A stretch of 64,000 bases of DNA from Rhodocyclaceae bacterium (GCA_028713915.1 JAQTNK010000011.1:35426-99425); one strand, 5' to 3'. Positions 18,094 to 26,997 are shown, counted from the first letter of the stretch. Translations and numbers: made by a program. The notes: generated by a model from the sequence alone, not told the origin.

Positions 18094-18166
18094 GCAATAC
18101 CTGTTTTCGAAGCGGAATATTCCCGCGCCGCGGCGGGGAATAAACGGTGGTCCCTTCGAGTATTGC
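18094..18166. promoter_or_regulatory. Nested inverted repeats between ECF sigma and phosphoesterase genes
   Basis: Three symmetric layers share nearly one centre. The outer arms are GCAATAC (18094-18100) and GTATTGC (18160-18166). The middle arms are CGAAG (18108-18112) and CTTCG (18154-18158). The core at 18118-18142 has TATTCCC and GGGAATA flanking a self-complementary CGCCGCGGCG. It occupies the divergent intergenic region, so it could be an operator read by both transcripts or a folded leader. No known regulator motif is recognised. Confidence 0.6.
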
Positions 18167-18204
18167 ACTGTGAATACGGAGCACTGGATGATGGAGGATA
18201 GACC

Positions 18205-19110
18205 ATGAAGCACGCTCTTGATCGACGCGAATTCCTTCGCCTTGCCGCCTTCGGGGGCATGGCCTACGCTTCCGGCCTCGGCGCCGCCGGCTATGGGCCC
18301 GGCGCGGCCGCGGCCAGCGGCGCCCAGGCGGAGGACTTCTATTTCGTGCAGCTTTCCGACACGCACTGGGGCTTCGAGGGCGCGCCGAACCCGGATTCGC
18401 GCGGCACGCTGCCAAAGGCGATCGCGGCCGTCAATGCCTTGTCGCCGCCGCCCGATTTCATCGTCTTCACCGGCGACCTGACGCACCTGACGCTCGACGG
18501 CAAGGTGCGGCGCGAGCGCATGCAGCAGTTCCACGACATCGTCGCCAGGCTGAACGTGCGCAACGTGCGCTTTCTCGCCGGCGAGCACGACGCCTCGGTG
18601 GACCACGGCCAGGCGTTCCACGAAATGTTCGGCGCCAGCTACTACACGTTCAACCACAAGGGCGTGCATTTCATCGCCCTCGACAACGTCTCCGATCCCA
18701 GCGGCGCGCTCGGCGACGGCCAGCTGGACTGGCTTGCCGACGACCTGGCGAAGCTGCGCCGCGACCAGCCCATCGTCATCCTGACGCATCGGCCGCTGTT
18801 CGATCTCTACCCGGCGTGGGGCTGGGCGACGCGCGACGGCGCGCGCGCAATCGCTATGCTGATGCCCTTTCAGAACGTCACGGTCTTCTACGGCCACATC
18901 CACCAGCTCAACGAACACATGACGGGCCACATCGCCCACCATGCGGCGAAGTCGCTGATCTTTCCCTTGCCGCCGCCGGGCGAAGACGACCACCAGCCGC
19001 TGCCCTGGGATGCATCGCAGCCGTACCGCGGACTCGGCTGGCGCGAAGTCGAGGCCGAGCCGCAGCAGGCGGCCTACGACGTCCAGGAACGGCCGGTACT
19101 GGGGAGTTGA
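18205..19110 (+). CDS. Tat-exported metallophosphoesterase
   Basis: The 301-residue calcineurin-like phosphoesterase has its metal motifs in order: QLSDTHWG (Asp-x-His), FTGDLTH (Gly-Asp), GEHDAS in place of the usual GNHD, TH near 193 and the final GHIHQLN. The N-terminus DRREFLRLAAFGGMAYASG is a Tat-like signal, so the protein probably acts folded in the periplasm. Asn to Glu in the GNHD motif is unusual but occurs in some exported relatives. It precedes a yceI gene by 5 bases and is divergent from the ECF sigma gene. Confidence 0.87.
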   Translation: MKHALDRREFLRLAAFGGMAYASGLGAAGYGPGAAAASGAQAEDFYFVQLSDTHWGFEGAPNPDSRGTLPKAIAAVNALSPPPDFIVFTGDLTHLTLDGKVRRERMQQFHDIVARLNVRNVRFLAGEHDASVDHGQAFHEMFGASYYTFNHKGVHFIALDNVSDPSGALGDGQLDWLADDLAKLRRDQPIVILTHRPLFDLYPAWGWATRDGARAIAMLMPFQNVTVFYGHIHQLNEHMTGHIAHHAAKSLIFPLPPPGEDDHQPLPWDASQPYRGLGWREVEAEPQQAAYDVQERPVLGS

Positions 19111-19115
19111 GCGCC

Positions 19116-19694
19116 ATGACCGCGAGCATGAAAACGAACATCCGGCGGGCGGCGACGGCCCTCGCCGCCGGCGCGGCGGCCGCCCTCGCCGCTTCGGCCG
19201 TCGTCGCCGCGCTGGCGACGGCCGGCCAAAGCAAGATCTCATTTCGCGCGACGCAGCAGGACGTGCCGGTCGACGGCGAGTTCAAGAAGTTCTCCGCCAA
19301 CGTCGACTTCGATCCCGCCAAGCCTGCCGCCGGCCGCGTCGATCTGGCCATCGACCTGGCGTCGGTGGCCACCGGCAGCAGCGACGCCGACGAGCTGCTG
19401 AAGGGCAAGGCCTTCTTCGACGCCGCGCAGTTTCCGCAAGCGCGCTTTGCCGCAAAGACCATCACCGCGACCGGCGCCGGGAGCTTCCAGGCCAGCGGCC
19501 AGTTCAGCCTCAAAGGCCGCAGCGCGCCGCTGCGGGTGCCGTTCACGGCGCGGCCCGAAGGCGCCGGCCTGCGCATCGAGGGCAGCGTGCCGCTCTCGCG
19601 CCTGGCCTACAAGGTGGGCGAAGGCGAGTGGGCCGACACCGGCACGCTCGCCGATCAGGTGCAGATCCGCTTCAGCCTTTACCTGCCGCATTGA
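19116..19694 (+). CDS. YceI family periplasmic lipid-binding protein
   Basis: The 192-residue protein has a signal peptide (TALAAGAAAALAASAVVAALATA) and a YceI beta-barrel: SKISFRATQQDVPVDGEFKKFSANVDFDP, then GKAFFDAAQFPQARFAAKTI and SGQFSLKGRSAPLRVPF. YceI proteins bind polyisoprenoids or similar amphiphiles. I use the ATG at 19116, 5 bases after the phosphoesterase stop. The neighbourhood suggests an ECF-controlled envelope response, though that link is inference. Confidence 0.88.
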   Translation: MTASMKTNIRRAATALAAGAAAALAASAVVAALATAGQSKISFRATQQDVPVDGEFKKFSANVDFDPAKPAAGRVDLAIDLASVATGSSDADELLKGKAFFDAAQFPQARFAAKTITATGAGSFQASGQFSLKGRSAPLRVPFTARPEGAGLRIEGSVPLSRLAYKVGEGEWADTGTLADQVQIRFSLYLPH

Positions 19695-19804
19695 GGCGCG
19701 GCGGCGCTTGCCGCGCTGCCGCTGAAGCGCTCGCAAAAGCGTGATAGGCTGCGCTTCCGATCATATCCACTCGTCAATTACCCAGGCGTCAGGATAGGAA
19801 ACCC

Positions 19805-20470
19805 ATGAACGCAATTGCAAGCACGACAAGTCGCGGCCGCGGCGCCTGGCGGGTCTTCTGCACCGTGCTGTGCGTCGCGCTTGCCGGCGGCTGCCACCGC
19901 GCGCCGACGCCGGCAGCAGGCGTCGCCGCCGCGCCGCCCAACGCGTCCGCGAGGGACATCAACGTCGCGGGCGTGCACAACGCCAGCGACGCCGAGCTTT
20001 TCCGCGCCGCCGAAAGCGGCGATGCGAGCGCCGTCGCGCTGCAGATCGATCACGGCGCGAACGTGAATGCGCAGAACAACCTCGGACGAACGCCGTTGTT
20101 CGCGGCGGTGTTCTACGGCCGCGCGGACGCCGCCAGGGCCCTGCTCGGCAAAGGCGCGACGGTCGGCCTCGCCGACGCCGGCGGCCTCACGCCGCTGCAC
20201 GCCGCCGTGCTGGCCGGCAACGCCGATCTGGTGGCGATGCTGATCGCTGCCGGCGCCGACATCAACGCCCGCTCGGCCGCGGGCATGACGCCCCTGCACT
20301 TGGCGGCGGCGACGGGGCAGCCCGACTTGACGAAGTTGCTGCTCGCCGACGGCGCCGACAAGTCGATTCGCAACAATCAGGGCGAGACGGCGGCCAAGCT
20401 GGCGGAAACCAATCGGCACGCCATCACGCTGGCGACGCTGCAAGGGGCCAAGGCCCGCGCCGCGAAGTAG
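19805..20470 (+). CDS. Ankyrin-repeat lipoprotein
   Basis: The 221-residue protein has a signal peptide with a probable lipobox (VALAGGC, Cys about 30), then four ankyrin repeats: ELFRAAESGDASAV, GRTPLFAAVFYGRADAA, GLTPLHAAVLAGNADLV and GMTPLHLAAATGQPDLT, with a degenerate cap. Ankyrin domains bind proteins; here the domain would be tethered in the periplasm. The 110-base gap before it shows no obvious terminator. The partner is unknown. Confidence 0.85.
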   Translation: MNAIASTTSRGRGAWRVFCTVLCVALAGGCHRAPTPAAGVAAAPPNASARDINVAGVHNASDAELFRAAESGDASAVALQIDHGANVNAQNNLGRTPLFAAVFYGRADAARALLGKGATVGLADAGGLTPLHAAVLAGNADLVAMLIAAGADINARSAAGMTPLHLAAATGQPDLTKLLLADGADKSIRNNQGETAAKLAETNRHAITLATLQGAKARAAK

Positions 20471-20542
20471 GCCGCGGCGCGCGCCGTGCGCCGGCGTCAT
20501 GGCGACGGCGCGGCCGGCGACAGCCATGTCATAATGGCCGCG

Positions 20543-20559
20543 CGGGCCAGCCTGGCCCG
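20543..20559. repeat. Perfect 17-bp palindrome upstream of the sensor kinase
   Basis: CGGGCCAG and CTGGCCCG flank a single C. It lies in the 170-base gap between the ankyrin gene and the kinase, next to a CATAAT sequence. It may be an operator or an RNA hairpin; there is no U-run for a terminator. Confidence 0.45.
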
Positions 20560-20640
20560 GCTGGGAGGCCCTAGAGCTGTGTATCTCGATGCCAACGCGA
20601 TCCTGCCGCTGCTGCGCTCCTGCCGGTACGGGCCGATGTT

Positions 20641-22500
20641 GTGGCGATGCCCTCGTCGAGCAAGCCGTCCGCGCCCGGCACGAGCGATGACTTTGTCATT
20701 GGCGGCGCGATGCTGAAAGCCCTGCGGACCAGCTTCGCCTGGCCGGCCTGGCCGGTGGCCGGGGCGGTCATCCTCGCCAACTTGTTCGTCGCCGCCCTGG
20801 TCGACGTCTCGCTGCGCACCAGCCACGAGCACTACCTCGAGCGGGCGGCGGTGACTTCCCGCAACACCAACCAGCTGGTCGCGGAGAGCATCGCCAGCGA
20901 AATCGACCGCATCGACATGGGCCTCGCCGTGGCGCGCGACGAATACGCCGAGCTGCGCGCCGCCGCCCGCTGGCGCGACCGCCGGGAGCCGATGGAATTC
21001 CTGCAGCGCCTGCAGGAAAGGCTGCCGATGACCGACAGCCTGCGCATCGCCGATGCCGGCGGCGCCGTCCGCTACAGCACCGGCAGCCTGCCGGCGGGGA
21101 CTTCGATCGCGGACCGCGCCTACTTCATCGCGCTGCGCGCCGATGCGGCCCGCGGCCTGGTCATCTCCGAGCCGGTGCTGAGCCGCATCAGCGGCCAGTG
21201 GGTGCTGATTTTCGCCCGCCGCATCAACCGCCCCGACGGCGCGTTCGACGGCGTCGTCTTCGCGCCGGTGAACATCGAATGGTTCAATCGCAAGTTCGCC
21301 CAGCTCGAAGTCGGGCCGCGCGGCGCCGTCGTCCTGCGCGGCGACGCAAGCCGCGATTTCGACCTGCTGGCGCGCTTTCCGCAGGCCGGCTTCGTCGGCC
21401 AGACCACGGTGTCGCCGCAGTTCCGCAACACCATCGCCGCCCGTCCGCGGGGCGGCACCTACGAAGCCAACGCCGGCGCCGACAACATCCGGCGCACCTT
21501 CTCCTACCAGCCGGTCGGCGGCTATCCGCTGATCACGCTGGTCGGCCTGAGCACCGAGGACACGCTCGCCGAATGGTGGCGCGAGGCCGCCAAGTACGCG
21601 TCGCTGGCGGCGACCTTCGCCTTCCTTACGCTGCTCGGCGGCAGGTTCGTGCTGCGCGCCTGGCAGGCGCGCACCCGCAGCTACGAAGAGATTCGCGTCC
21701 TCAACGCCGAACTGGCGCGCGACAACGTCGCCCGCCGCCAGGCGGAGGAGGAAGTCGGCCGGCTCAACGCCGGGCTCGAGCAGCGGGTGCGCGAGCGCAC
21801 CGCCGAACTGGAAGCCGCCAACAAGGAGCTCGAGAGTTTTTCCTATTCCGTCTCCCACGACCTGCGCGCACCGCTGCGCGCCATCGACGGCTTCGCGCTC
21901 ATCCTGACGGAAGAGTACGACAGCAAGCTTGACGAGGACGGCCGGCACTGCCTGGACCGGATTCGCAGCAATGCCGTGCGCATGGGCACGCTGATCGACG
22001 ACATGCTCGACTTCTCGCGCATGTCGCGGCGCGAGATGGCGGTGGCGCCCGTGGACATGGCCGCCCTGGCGCGGGAGGTCTTCGACGAGGTGCGCGGCGC
22101 GGCGCCGCAGCGCAAGATCGAACTGCGCCTGGGCGACTTGCCGCCGGCGCGCGGCGACCGCGCCATGCTCCGCCAGGTGCTGGTCAACCTGATCGCCAAT
22201 GCCGTCAAATTCACCGCCGAGCGCGCCGAGGCGGTGATCGAAGTGACGGGCGCCGCCGCCGGCAAGGAGATCGTCTACAACGTCAAGGACAACGGCGTCG
22301 GCTTCGACATGCGCTACGTGGACAAGCTCTTCGGCGTCTTCCAGCGGCTGCACTCTGCGGCGGATTTCCAGGGCACCGGCATCGGCCTGGCCATCGTCAA
22401 GCGCATCGTCGAGCGCCACGGCGGCCGGGCATGGGCCGAAGGCGCGATAGGCACCGGCGCGGCCCTGCACTTCACCCTGCCGAACGCCGGCGCGGCCTAG
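20641..22500 (+). CDS. Membrane sensor histidine kinase (orphan)
   Basis: The 619-residue protein has a transmembrane segment (about 36-56), a periplasmic Cache-like sensor (about 57-310, with DSLRIADAGGAVRYSTG and ADRAYFIALRADAARG), a second membrane segment (about 318-340), a coiled coil, a HisKA domain with His406 in SYSVSHDLRAPLRAI, and a HATPase domain (NLIANAVKF, NGVGFDM, GTGIGLAIVKRIVERHGG). No response regulator is adjacent. The start is uncertain: GTG 20641, ATG 20647 and ATG 20710 are all in frame and none has a clear ribosome site. Its stop overlaps the convergent FeoB-like gene. Confidence 0.88.
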   Translation: MAMPSSSKPSAPGTSDDFVIGGAMLKALRTSFAWPAWPVAGAVILANLFVAALVDVSLRTSHEHYLERAAVTSRNTNQLVAESIASEIDRIDMGLAVARDEYAELRAAARWRDRREPMEFLQRLQERLPMTDSLRIADAGGAVRYSTGSLPAGTSIADRAYFIALRADAARGLVISEPVLSRISGQWVLIFARRINRPDGAFDGVVFAPVNIEWFNRKFAQLEVGPRGAVVLRGDASRDFDLLARFPQAGFVGQTTVSPQFRNTIAARPRGGTYEANAGADNIRRTFSYQPVGGYPLITLVGLSTEDTLAEWWREAAKYASLAATFAFLTLLGGRFVLRAWQARTRSYEEIRVLNAELARDNVARRQAEEEVGRLNAGLEQRVRERTAELEAANKELESFSYSVSHDLRAPLRAIDGFALILTEEYDSKLDEDGRHCLDRIRSNAVRMGTLIDDMLDFSRMSRREMAVAPVDMAALAREVFDEVRGAAPQRKIELRLGDLPPARGDRAMLRQVLVNLIANAVKFTAERAEAVIEVTGAAAGKEIVYNVKDNGVGFDMRYVDKLFGVFQRLHSAADFQGTGIGLAIVKRIVERHGGRAWAEGAIGTGAALHFTLPNAGAA

Positions 22501-24530
22501 CGCGCCAGCAATTCCAGGGGCAGGCGCACGGCGCCGCTGATCGCCAGCGCCGCCGCCACCGACAGCGCCACCGAGAACAGCGCTTCGCGCCGGCCCAGTG
22601 TTTTCAGCATGACGGCGAAAGTCGACAGGCAGGGCACGTAGAAGGTCAGGAACAGCAGGAACGTGGCGATCTGCACCGAGCTCATCAGCGGCACGATTTC
22701 CGTCGTGCCGAGCGCCTGGTAGATCATCAGCAGCGACAGTTCCTTCCTCAGCACGCCGAACAGGATGGGCACGCCGAGCACCACCGGCAGGCCGAGCCAC
22801 CAGACCGTGACGGGCGTCAGCAGCGTGTTGACCAGGCGGTCGGCGCCGACGTGGGAGAGCAGGGCGAGGACGATGCTGCCGGCGATCAGCAGCGGCGTGA
22901 CGATGGTGAGGATGTCGCTGGTGCGCTCCCAGGTCTTCGCCAGCACCGGGCGCAGCTGCGGGATCGCGTAGGGCGGAATCTCCGGGATCAGGCCAGGGCC
23001 GGCCTGGGCGTAGCGCCGCGCCAGGAGATTGCCCATCAGGGCGATGACGATCAGCGTCAGCATGAAGATGGCGAAGACGCCGAAGCCGCCGAGGTACTTG
23101 CCGCCGAGCGCCAGGATGATGGCGGAGCGCGCCGAGCAGGGCACGAAGGTGATGAGCACCGAGGCCAGCACGCGGTCGCGCCCGGCGGACGTGGCGGCCA
23201 CCGCGGACAGCGCCGGCACGTTGCAGCCCAGGCCGATGAGGAAGGGCACGGCGACGCCGCCGTGCAGCCCGATGTGGTGAAAGCCGCGATCGACGACGAA
23301 GGCGACGCGATGCATGATGCCCGACTCTTCGAGTGCCACCAGCAGCACCACCAGCGGAATCATGTAGGGCACGACGATGCCGACCAGCCCGACCATGGCG
23401 TCGGCGACGGCATGGCCGACGACGCCGGTGGTCGTGGTCGGCCGCCATTGCTGCACCCAGGCGCCGAGCCGCGCCGAAGTCAGGGCGTCGAGCCCGGCGG
23501 CGACTTCGAACACCACGTAGAGCACGAGGGCGAACACCGCCATGCTGCCGATCAGGCCCCAGCGCGGATGCAGGAACAGATCGTCGAGCCAGCGCTGCCA
23601 GCGGCGCGTGTCGTCGCGGCGCGCCAGCCGGGTGACGTTCTCATAGAGCAGCGCGGCGCGGTAATGGCGGTCGGCGTGCAGTTCCTCGGCGAGCGGGCGC
23701 GGCAGCTGCGCTTCCGCCGCGGCGCGCGCCGCCTTCAGTTCCGGCAGCCACTGCGGGAAATGGGCGCCGAGTTCCTCGAGGAAGTAGTCGTCGTTCTCGG
23801 CCAGCTGCATCGTCAGGAGCGGCCGCGGCACGCGGAAGGCCTCCTCGATCTCGGGCCGCGCCAGCACGGCCCGGAAGGCGGCGAGGCTGGCGACGATGTG
23901 GCGGCTGGGCGGCTGCGGCAGCGGGCAGGCGTTTTCGCGCGCGGCGGCGAGCGCCGCGGCGAACAGCGCGGTGAGGCCGACGCCCATGTGCGCCACCGTC
24001 GGCAGCACCGGCACGCCGAGCTGTTCCGCCAGCGTGCGCACGTTGATGTACAGCCCTTTTTCGCGCGCCTCGTCCATGCGGTTCAAGGCGATCACCAGCG
24101 GCCGGCCGAGCAGCGCCAGTTCGAGCGAGAGTTCGAGCTCGCGCTCGAGCGCCGTGGCGTCGACCACCTGGATCAGCACGTCGGGCGCGCGGAAAGCCGC
24201 CGCCGGCTGCTGCGACTCGTGGCCGGCAATTTCCGGCCAGCGGTCGCCCCACAGCAGGTACTTGAGGACGACGCGGTCGGGCTCCTGCAAGTGGTGGAAG
24301 GATTCGATCGACGGCAGGTCGACGAGCGAAATCTGGTCGAGACCGACTTCGACCAGGCATTCCTCGTAGGCCGGGCCGACGCCGGCGAGGCGCTCGTGGG
24401 CGACGGCCGTGCTCGAGGCCGCCTGGAAGATCGTGCTCTTGCCGATGCCGCGATGGCCGACCAGGGCGACGCGCGGACGGCGCGCGCCGCGCAGCAGCGG
24501 CTGCCGCAGGCTGACATATGCCGTGGTCAT
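22497..24530 (-). CDS. FeoB-like ferrous iron transporter with atypical GTPase motifs
   Basis: The 677-residue protein has the FeoB architecture: an N-terminal G domain (about 18-190), a helical insert, then a membrane part with two Gate domains (VPFLIGLGCNVPALSA, FVPCSARSAIILALGG, FGVLRKELSLLMI, FLTFYVPCLSTFAVMLKTLG). These Cys-containing segments are typical of FeoB. The G motifs differ from the norm: G1 is GHRGIGKST, G3 is DLPS instead of DLPG, and G4 is NRMD. No feoA or feoC is adjacent. It may transport Fe2+ with altered nucleotide use, or another divalent metal. Confidence 0.85.
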   Translation of the reverse strand: MTTAYVSLRQPLLRGARRPRVALVGHRGIGKSTIFQAASSTAVAHERLAGVGPAYEECLVEVGLDQISLVDLPSIESFHHLQEPDRVVLKYLLWGDRWPEIAGHESQQPAAAFRAPDVLIQVVDATALERELELSLELALLGRPLVIALNRMDEAREKGLYINVRTLAEQLGVPVLPTVAHMGVGLTALFAAALAAARENACPLPQPPSRHIVASLAAFRAVLARPEIEEAFRVPRPLLTMQLAENDDYFLEELGAHFPQWLPELKAARAAAEAQLPRPLAEELHADRHYRAALLYENVTRLARRDDTRRWQRWLDDLFLHPRWGLIGSMAVFALVLYVVFEVAAGLDALTSARLGAWVQQWRPTTTTGVVGHAVADAMVGLVGIVVPYMIPLVVLLVALEESGIMHRVAFVVDRGFHHIGLHGGVAVPFLIGLGCNVPALSAVAATSAGRDRVLASVLITFVPCSARSAIILALGGKYLGGFGVFAIFMLTLIVIALMGNLLARRYAQAGPGLIPEIPPYAIPQLRPVLAKTWERTSDILTIVTPLLIAGSIVLALLSHVGADRLVNTLLTPVTVWWLGLPVVLGVPILFGVLRKELSLLMIYQALGTTEIVPLMSSVQIATFLLFLTFYVPCLSTFAVMLKTLGRREALFSVALSVAAALAISGAVRLPLELLAR

Positions 24531-24570
24531 TATATGCGCCGCCTCCCGCCCGCAGCCCCGCAGGCGGCGC

Positions 24571-25221
24571 TCACGGCATCAGTGCCGCGAAGCTGGCGAT
24601 GGCGGCGTAGTCGCCGACATCCTTCGGCGGCTTTTGCGTGTCGGGCTGGAGCACGGCGACGAGATGGCGGATGCCGTAGGCGCGCGCCGAATCGAGCACC
24701 GGCAGGCTGTCGTCGACCAGCAGGCTGCGCCCGGCGTCGAACGGAAACACCGTCTGCAGGCGGCGCCAGAACTCGGGGTCTTCCTTCTCGACGCCGAGTT
24801 CGTGCGAGGTGACGAGGAAGTCGAAATAGTCCTGCAGGCCGGTGCGCGCCATCTTCAGCGTCAGGCTCTTGTGGTGGGCGTTGGTGACCAGGGCGACACG
24901 CTTGCCGGCGCCGCGCGCGGCGGCGAGAAAGGCCGTCACGTGCGGATGCACGGCGATCAGGTGGGCGACTTCCTCCTTGAGCTGCATGATGTCGAGTTCG
25001 AGTTCGGTCTCCCAGAAATCGACCGAATACCACTCCAGCGTGCCGGCCCGCGCGTGGTAGCGCGCCATGAGTTCCTCGCGCGCGGCGTCGCGCGTGACGC
25101 CCTTGATTTCCGCGTAGCGCAGCGGTACATGCACTTGCCAGAAATGGTTGTCGAAGTTGAGGTCGAGCAGGGTGCCGTCCATGTCGAGCAGGACGGTGTC
25201 GATGGCGTTCCAGGAAATCAT
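24571..25221 (-). CDS. yrfG: HAD-family nucleotidase, YrfG-like
   Basis: The 216-residue protein has HAD motif I DMDGTLLDLNFD (about 13), motif II VALVTNAHHKS and the later acidic motif LLVDDSLPVLDSA. The NFDNHFWQ and LPVLDSA segments match the YrfG group, which dephosphorylates purine nucleotides such as GMP and IMP. The start at 25221 overlaps the stop of the DsrE-like gene by ATGA, so the two are co-translated. Substrate choice is by family only. Confidence 0.86.
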   Translation of the reverse strand: MISWNAIDTVLLDMDGTLLDLNFDNHFWQVHVPLRYAEIKGVTRDAAREELMARYHARAGTLEWYSVDFWETELELDIMQLKEEVAHLIAVHPHVTAFLAAARGAGKRVALVTNAHHKSLTLKMARTGLQDYFDFLVTSHELGVEKEDPEFWRRLQTVFPFDAGRSLLVDDSLPVLDSARAYGIRHLVAVLQPDTQKPPKDVGDYAAIASFAALMP

Positions 25222-25655
25222 GGGCGTATGTAGATCCAGCCTTGCTGTTGACGCTGCATCAGGCGCACGATGCCGGCCTTGGCGTATTCGAGGCCCTTGA
25301 CCATGTCGTCGGGCGTCAGCTTCTGCGCCGCCATGGTGTTGCCGCAGGCGACGAAATGCACGCCGTCGGCCATGGCGTCCTCGACGCGATTGGCGACCGG
25401 CGTGTCCTCCTTGAGCATGCCGATGCCGGGGCCGAAGGCGACGATCTCGATGTCGACGTTGGCCTTGCCGAGATCGGCCTGCACGTTGTGCGCGTTGCTC
25501 AACGCCAGGTTCCATTTCTTTGCGTCGTCGTCGCTGACCTGCAGCACCAGGCGCGTCTTCTGCACCGCCGCGGCCGGTTCGGCGGCATGGACCGCCGGCA
25601 GGTGCACGAGGCAGGCGGCGGCAAGCAGGGCCAGGAAGCGCAGCGGTGTCTTCAT
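25218..25655 (-). CDS. Exported DsrE/DsrF-like protein
   Basis: The 145-residue protein has a signal peptide (LALLAAACLVHLPAVHA) and a DsrE-like alpha/beta domain: KTRLVLQVSDDDAKKWNLALSNAHN, then DIEIVAFGPGIGML, and the conserved Cys region HFVACGNTMAA. DsrE folds carry sulfur on a cysteine in cytoplasmic relays; exported single-Cys versions are common but uncharacterised. It is encoded just ahead of the HAD gene. Confidence 0.8.
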   Translation of the reverse strand: MKTPLRFLALLAAACLVHLPAVHAAEPAAAVQKTRLVLQVSDDDAKKWNLALSNAHNVQADLGKANVDIEIVAFGPGIGMLKEDTPVANRVEDAMADGVHFVACGNTMAAQKLTPDDMVKGLEYAKAGIVRLMQRQQQGWIYIRP

Positions 25656-25683
25656 GTCGTTCTCCTTGGTGGCAGGTGCGAGC

Positions 25684-26469
25684 TTAGCGCCCTTCGAACT
25701 GCGGGGCGCGTTTTTCGAGGAAGGCGGCGAGACCTTCGCGGTAGTCGGCGCTGTCGAGGAAGGCGAAGGAAGCGCGCTTCTCGTCGGCCGTCAGCGGCCG
25801 GCCTTCGAGCAGGCGCGCGATCCACTGCTTGTGCCAGCGCGCCACCAGCGGCGCGCCGGCGACGATGCGGGCGACGCTGTCGCGCGTCTCGCCTTCGACG
25901 TCGGCATCGGCGACGACGCGCGTGACGAGCCCTTTGGCGCAGGCCTCGGCGGCATCGAGCAGCCGCCCTTCGAGCAGGATCTCCTTGACCACCGCCGGCC
26001 CGGCCAGGCGCAAAAGGCCGGCCATTTCGCCCGGATACATCGAGAAGCCGAGCCGGGATATCGGTGCGCCGAAGCGCGCCGTGCTGCCGGCGATGCGCAA
26101 GTCGCAGGCGGCGGCGATTTCCAGTCCGCCGCCGACGCAAGGCCCGAGAATCTGCGCCACCGTCGGCACCGGGCAGCGTTCGACCGCCGCCAGCGCGGCG
26201 CCGACGGCTTCGTGGTAGGCGAGCGCGCGCTCGACGGTGTCGCGCGCCGTGCGGAACTCTTCGAGGTCGCCGCCGGCGGCGAAGACGCCGCCGTGGCCGC
26301 GCACGATCACGCAGCGCAGCTGCGCATCGGCGGCGATGTCGGCAAACACCGCCGCCAGGCGCCGCCACATCGCGGCATTGACGGCGTTGAGCTTGTCGGG
26401 ATTGAAAAGCGTGACGGCGGCGATGCGCGGATCGTCGCCGTTGCGTTCGAGCAGGATATCGGCGTTCAT
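25684..26469 (-). CDS. Enoyl-CoA hydratase/isomerase family protein
   Basis: The 261-residue crotonase-fold protein shows the oxyanion-hole segments RGHGGVFAAGGDLEEF (about 58-73) and QILGPCVGGGLEIAAACDLRIA (about 105-126). At the positions of the two hydratase glutamates I see FSMYPGEMAGLL rather than the usual GxxPGxGGTQRL, so the reaction is uncertain. It lies 28 bases upstream of the DsrE-like gene on the same strand and could be in one transcript. Confidence 0.85.
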   Translation of the reverse strand: MNADILLERNGDDPRIAAVTLFNPDKLNAVNAAMWRRLAAVFADIAADAQLRCVIVRGHGGVFAAGGDLEEFRTARDTVERALAYHEAVGAALAAVERCPVPTVAQILGPCVGGGLEIAAACDLRIAGSTARFGAPISRLGFSMYPGEMAGLLRLAGPAVVKEILLEGRLLDAAEACAKGLVTRVVADADVEGETRDSVARIVAGAPLVARWHKQWIARLLEGRPLTADEKRASFAFLDSADYREGLAAFLEKRAPQFEGR

Positions 26470-26523
26470 CAGGCGGATTCTACATGCGCCTCCACAACCG
26501 ATCGGCGCCTGGCGCGCCCGGCG

Positions 26524-26997
26524 TCACTGCACGGTGAAGCGGATCTCGGTCTCGCCCTGGCGATCGCGGTCGTCGCTGACGCGCAGGACGATGCGGTGAT
26601 TGCCGGCGGGAATGTTGGCGCTGTCCACGCTGATGCCCTCGGGCCCGACCTTGGCGCGGCCGGCCAGCCGCTCGGTGATGTCGACTTTCAGGAAGCCGTA
26701 GAGGGCGCGAAAGCTCTCCGGCTTGATGGTCGCGCCGTCCTGCGCCTTGAAGACGATGCGGATCGGGAAAGGTGCCTTGAGCGGCTCGGCCAGCGAAGCC
26801 GGCGATACCATGCTGATGTCCGGCGCGCCCGGCGCGAACGCCCGCGTCGTGAATTCGTCCGCCGCCGGATGCTGCTGCGCCCAGGCGGCGTCCTGCCGAG
26901 CTTCGTCGGGCGTCACCAGCCACGTCGGCTGCGCCAGCGCAGCGGCCGCACAGGCGATGGCGGCGAGCGCCAGCCACTTGGACGTTGTCGATTTCAT
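26524..26997 (-). CDS. Small secreted protein downstream of the CHAT protease
   Basis: I do not recognise a named family. The 157-residue protein has a Sec signal (LALAAIACAAAALAQ) and a mature part with an Ig-like pattern: an N-terminal DISMVSPASLAEPLKAPFPIRIVF motif followed by a C-terminal strand series (GNHRIVLRVSDDRDRQGETEIRFTV). It follows the CHAT gene by 60 bases on the same strand and both products are exported, so a shared function is plausible. It contains no Cys in the mature part. Confidence 0.75.
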   Translation of the reverse strand: MKSTTSKWLALAAIACAAAALAQPTWLVTPDEARQDAAWAQQHPAADEFTTRAFAPGAPDISMVSPASLAEPLKAPFPIRIVFKAQDGATIKPESFRALYGFLKVDITERLAGRAKVGPEGISVDSANIPAGNHRIVLRVSDDRDRQGETEIRFTVQ

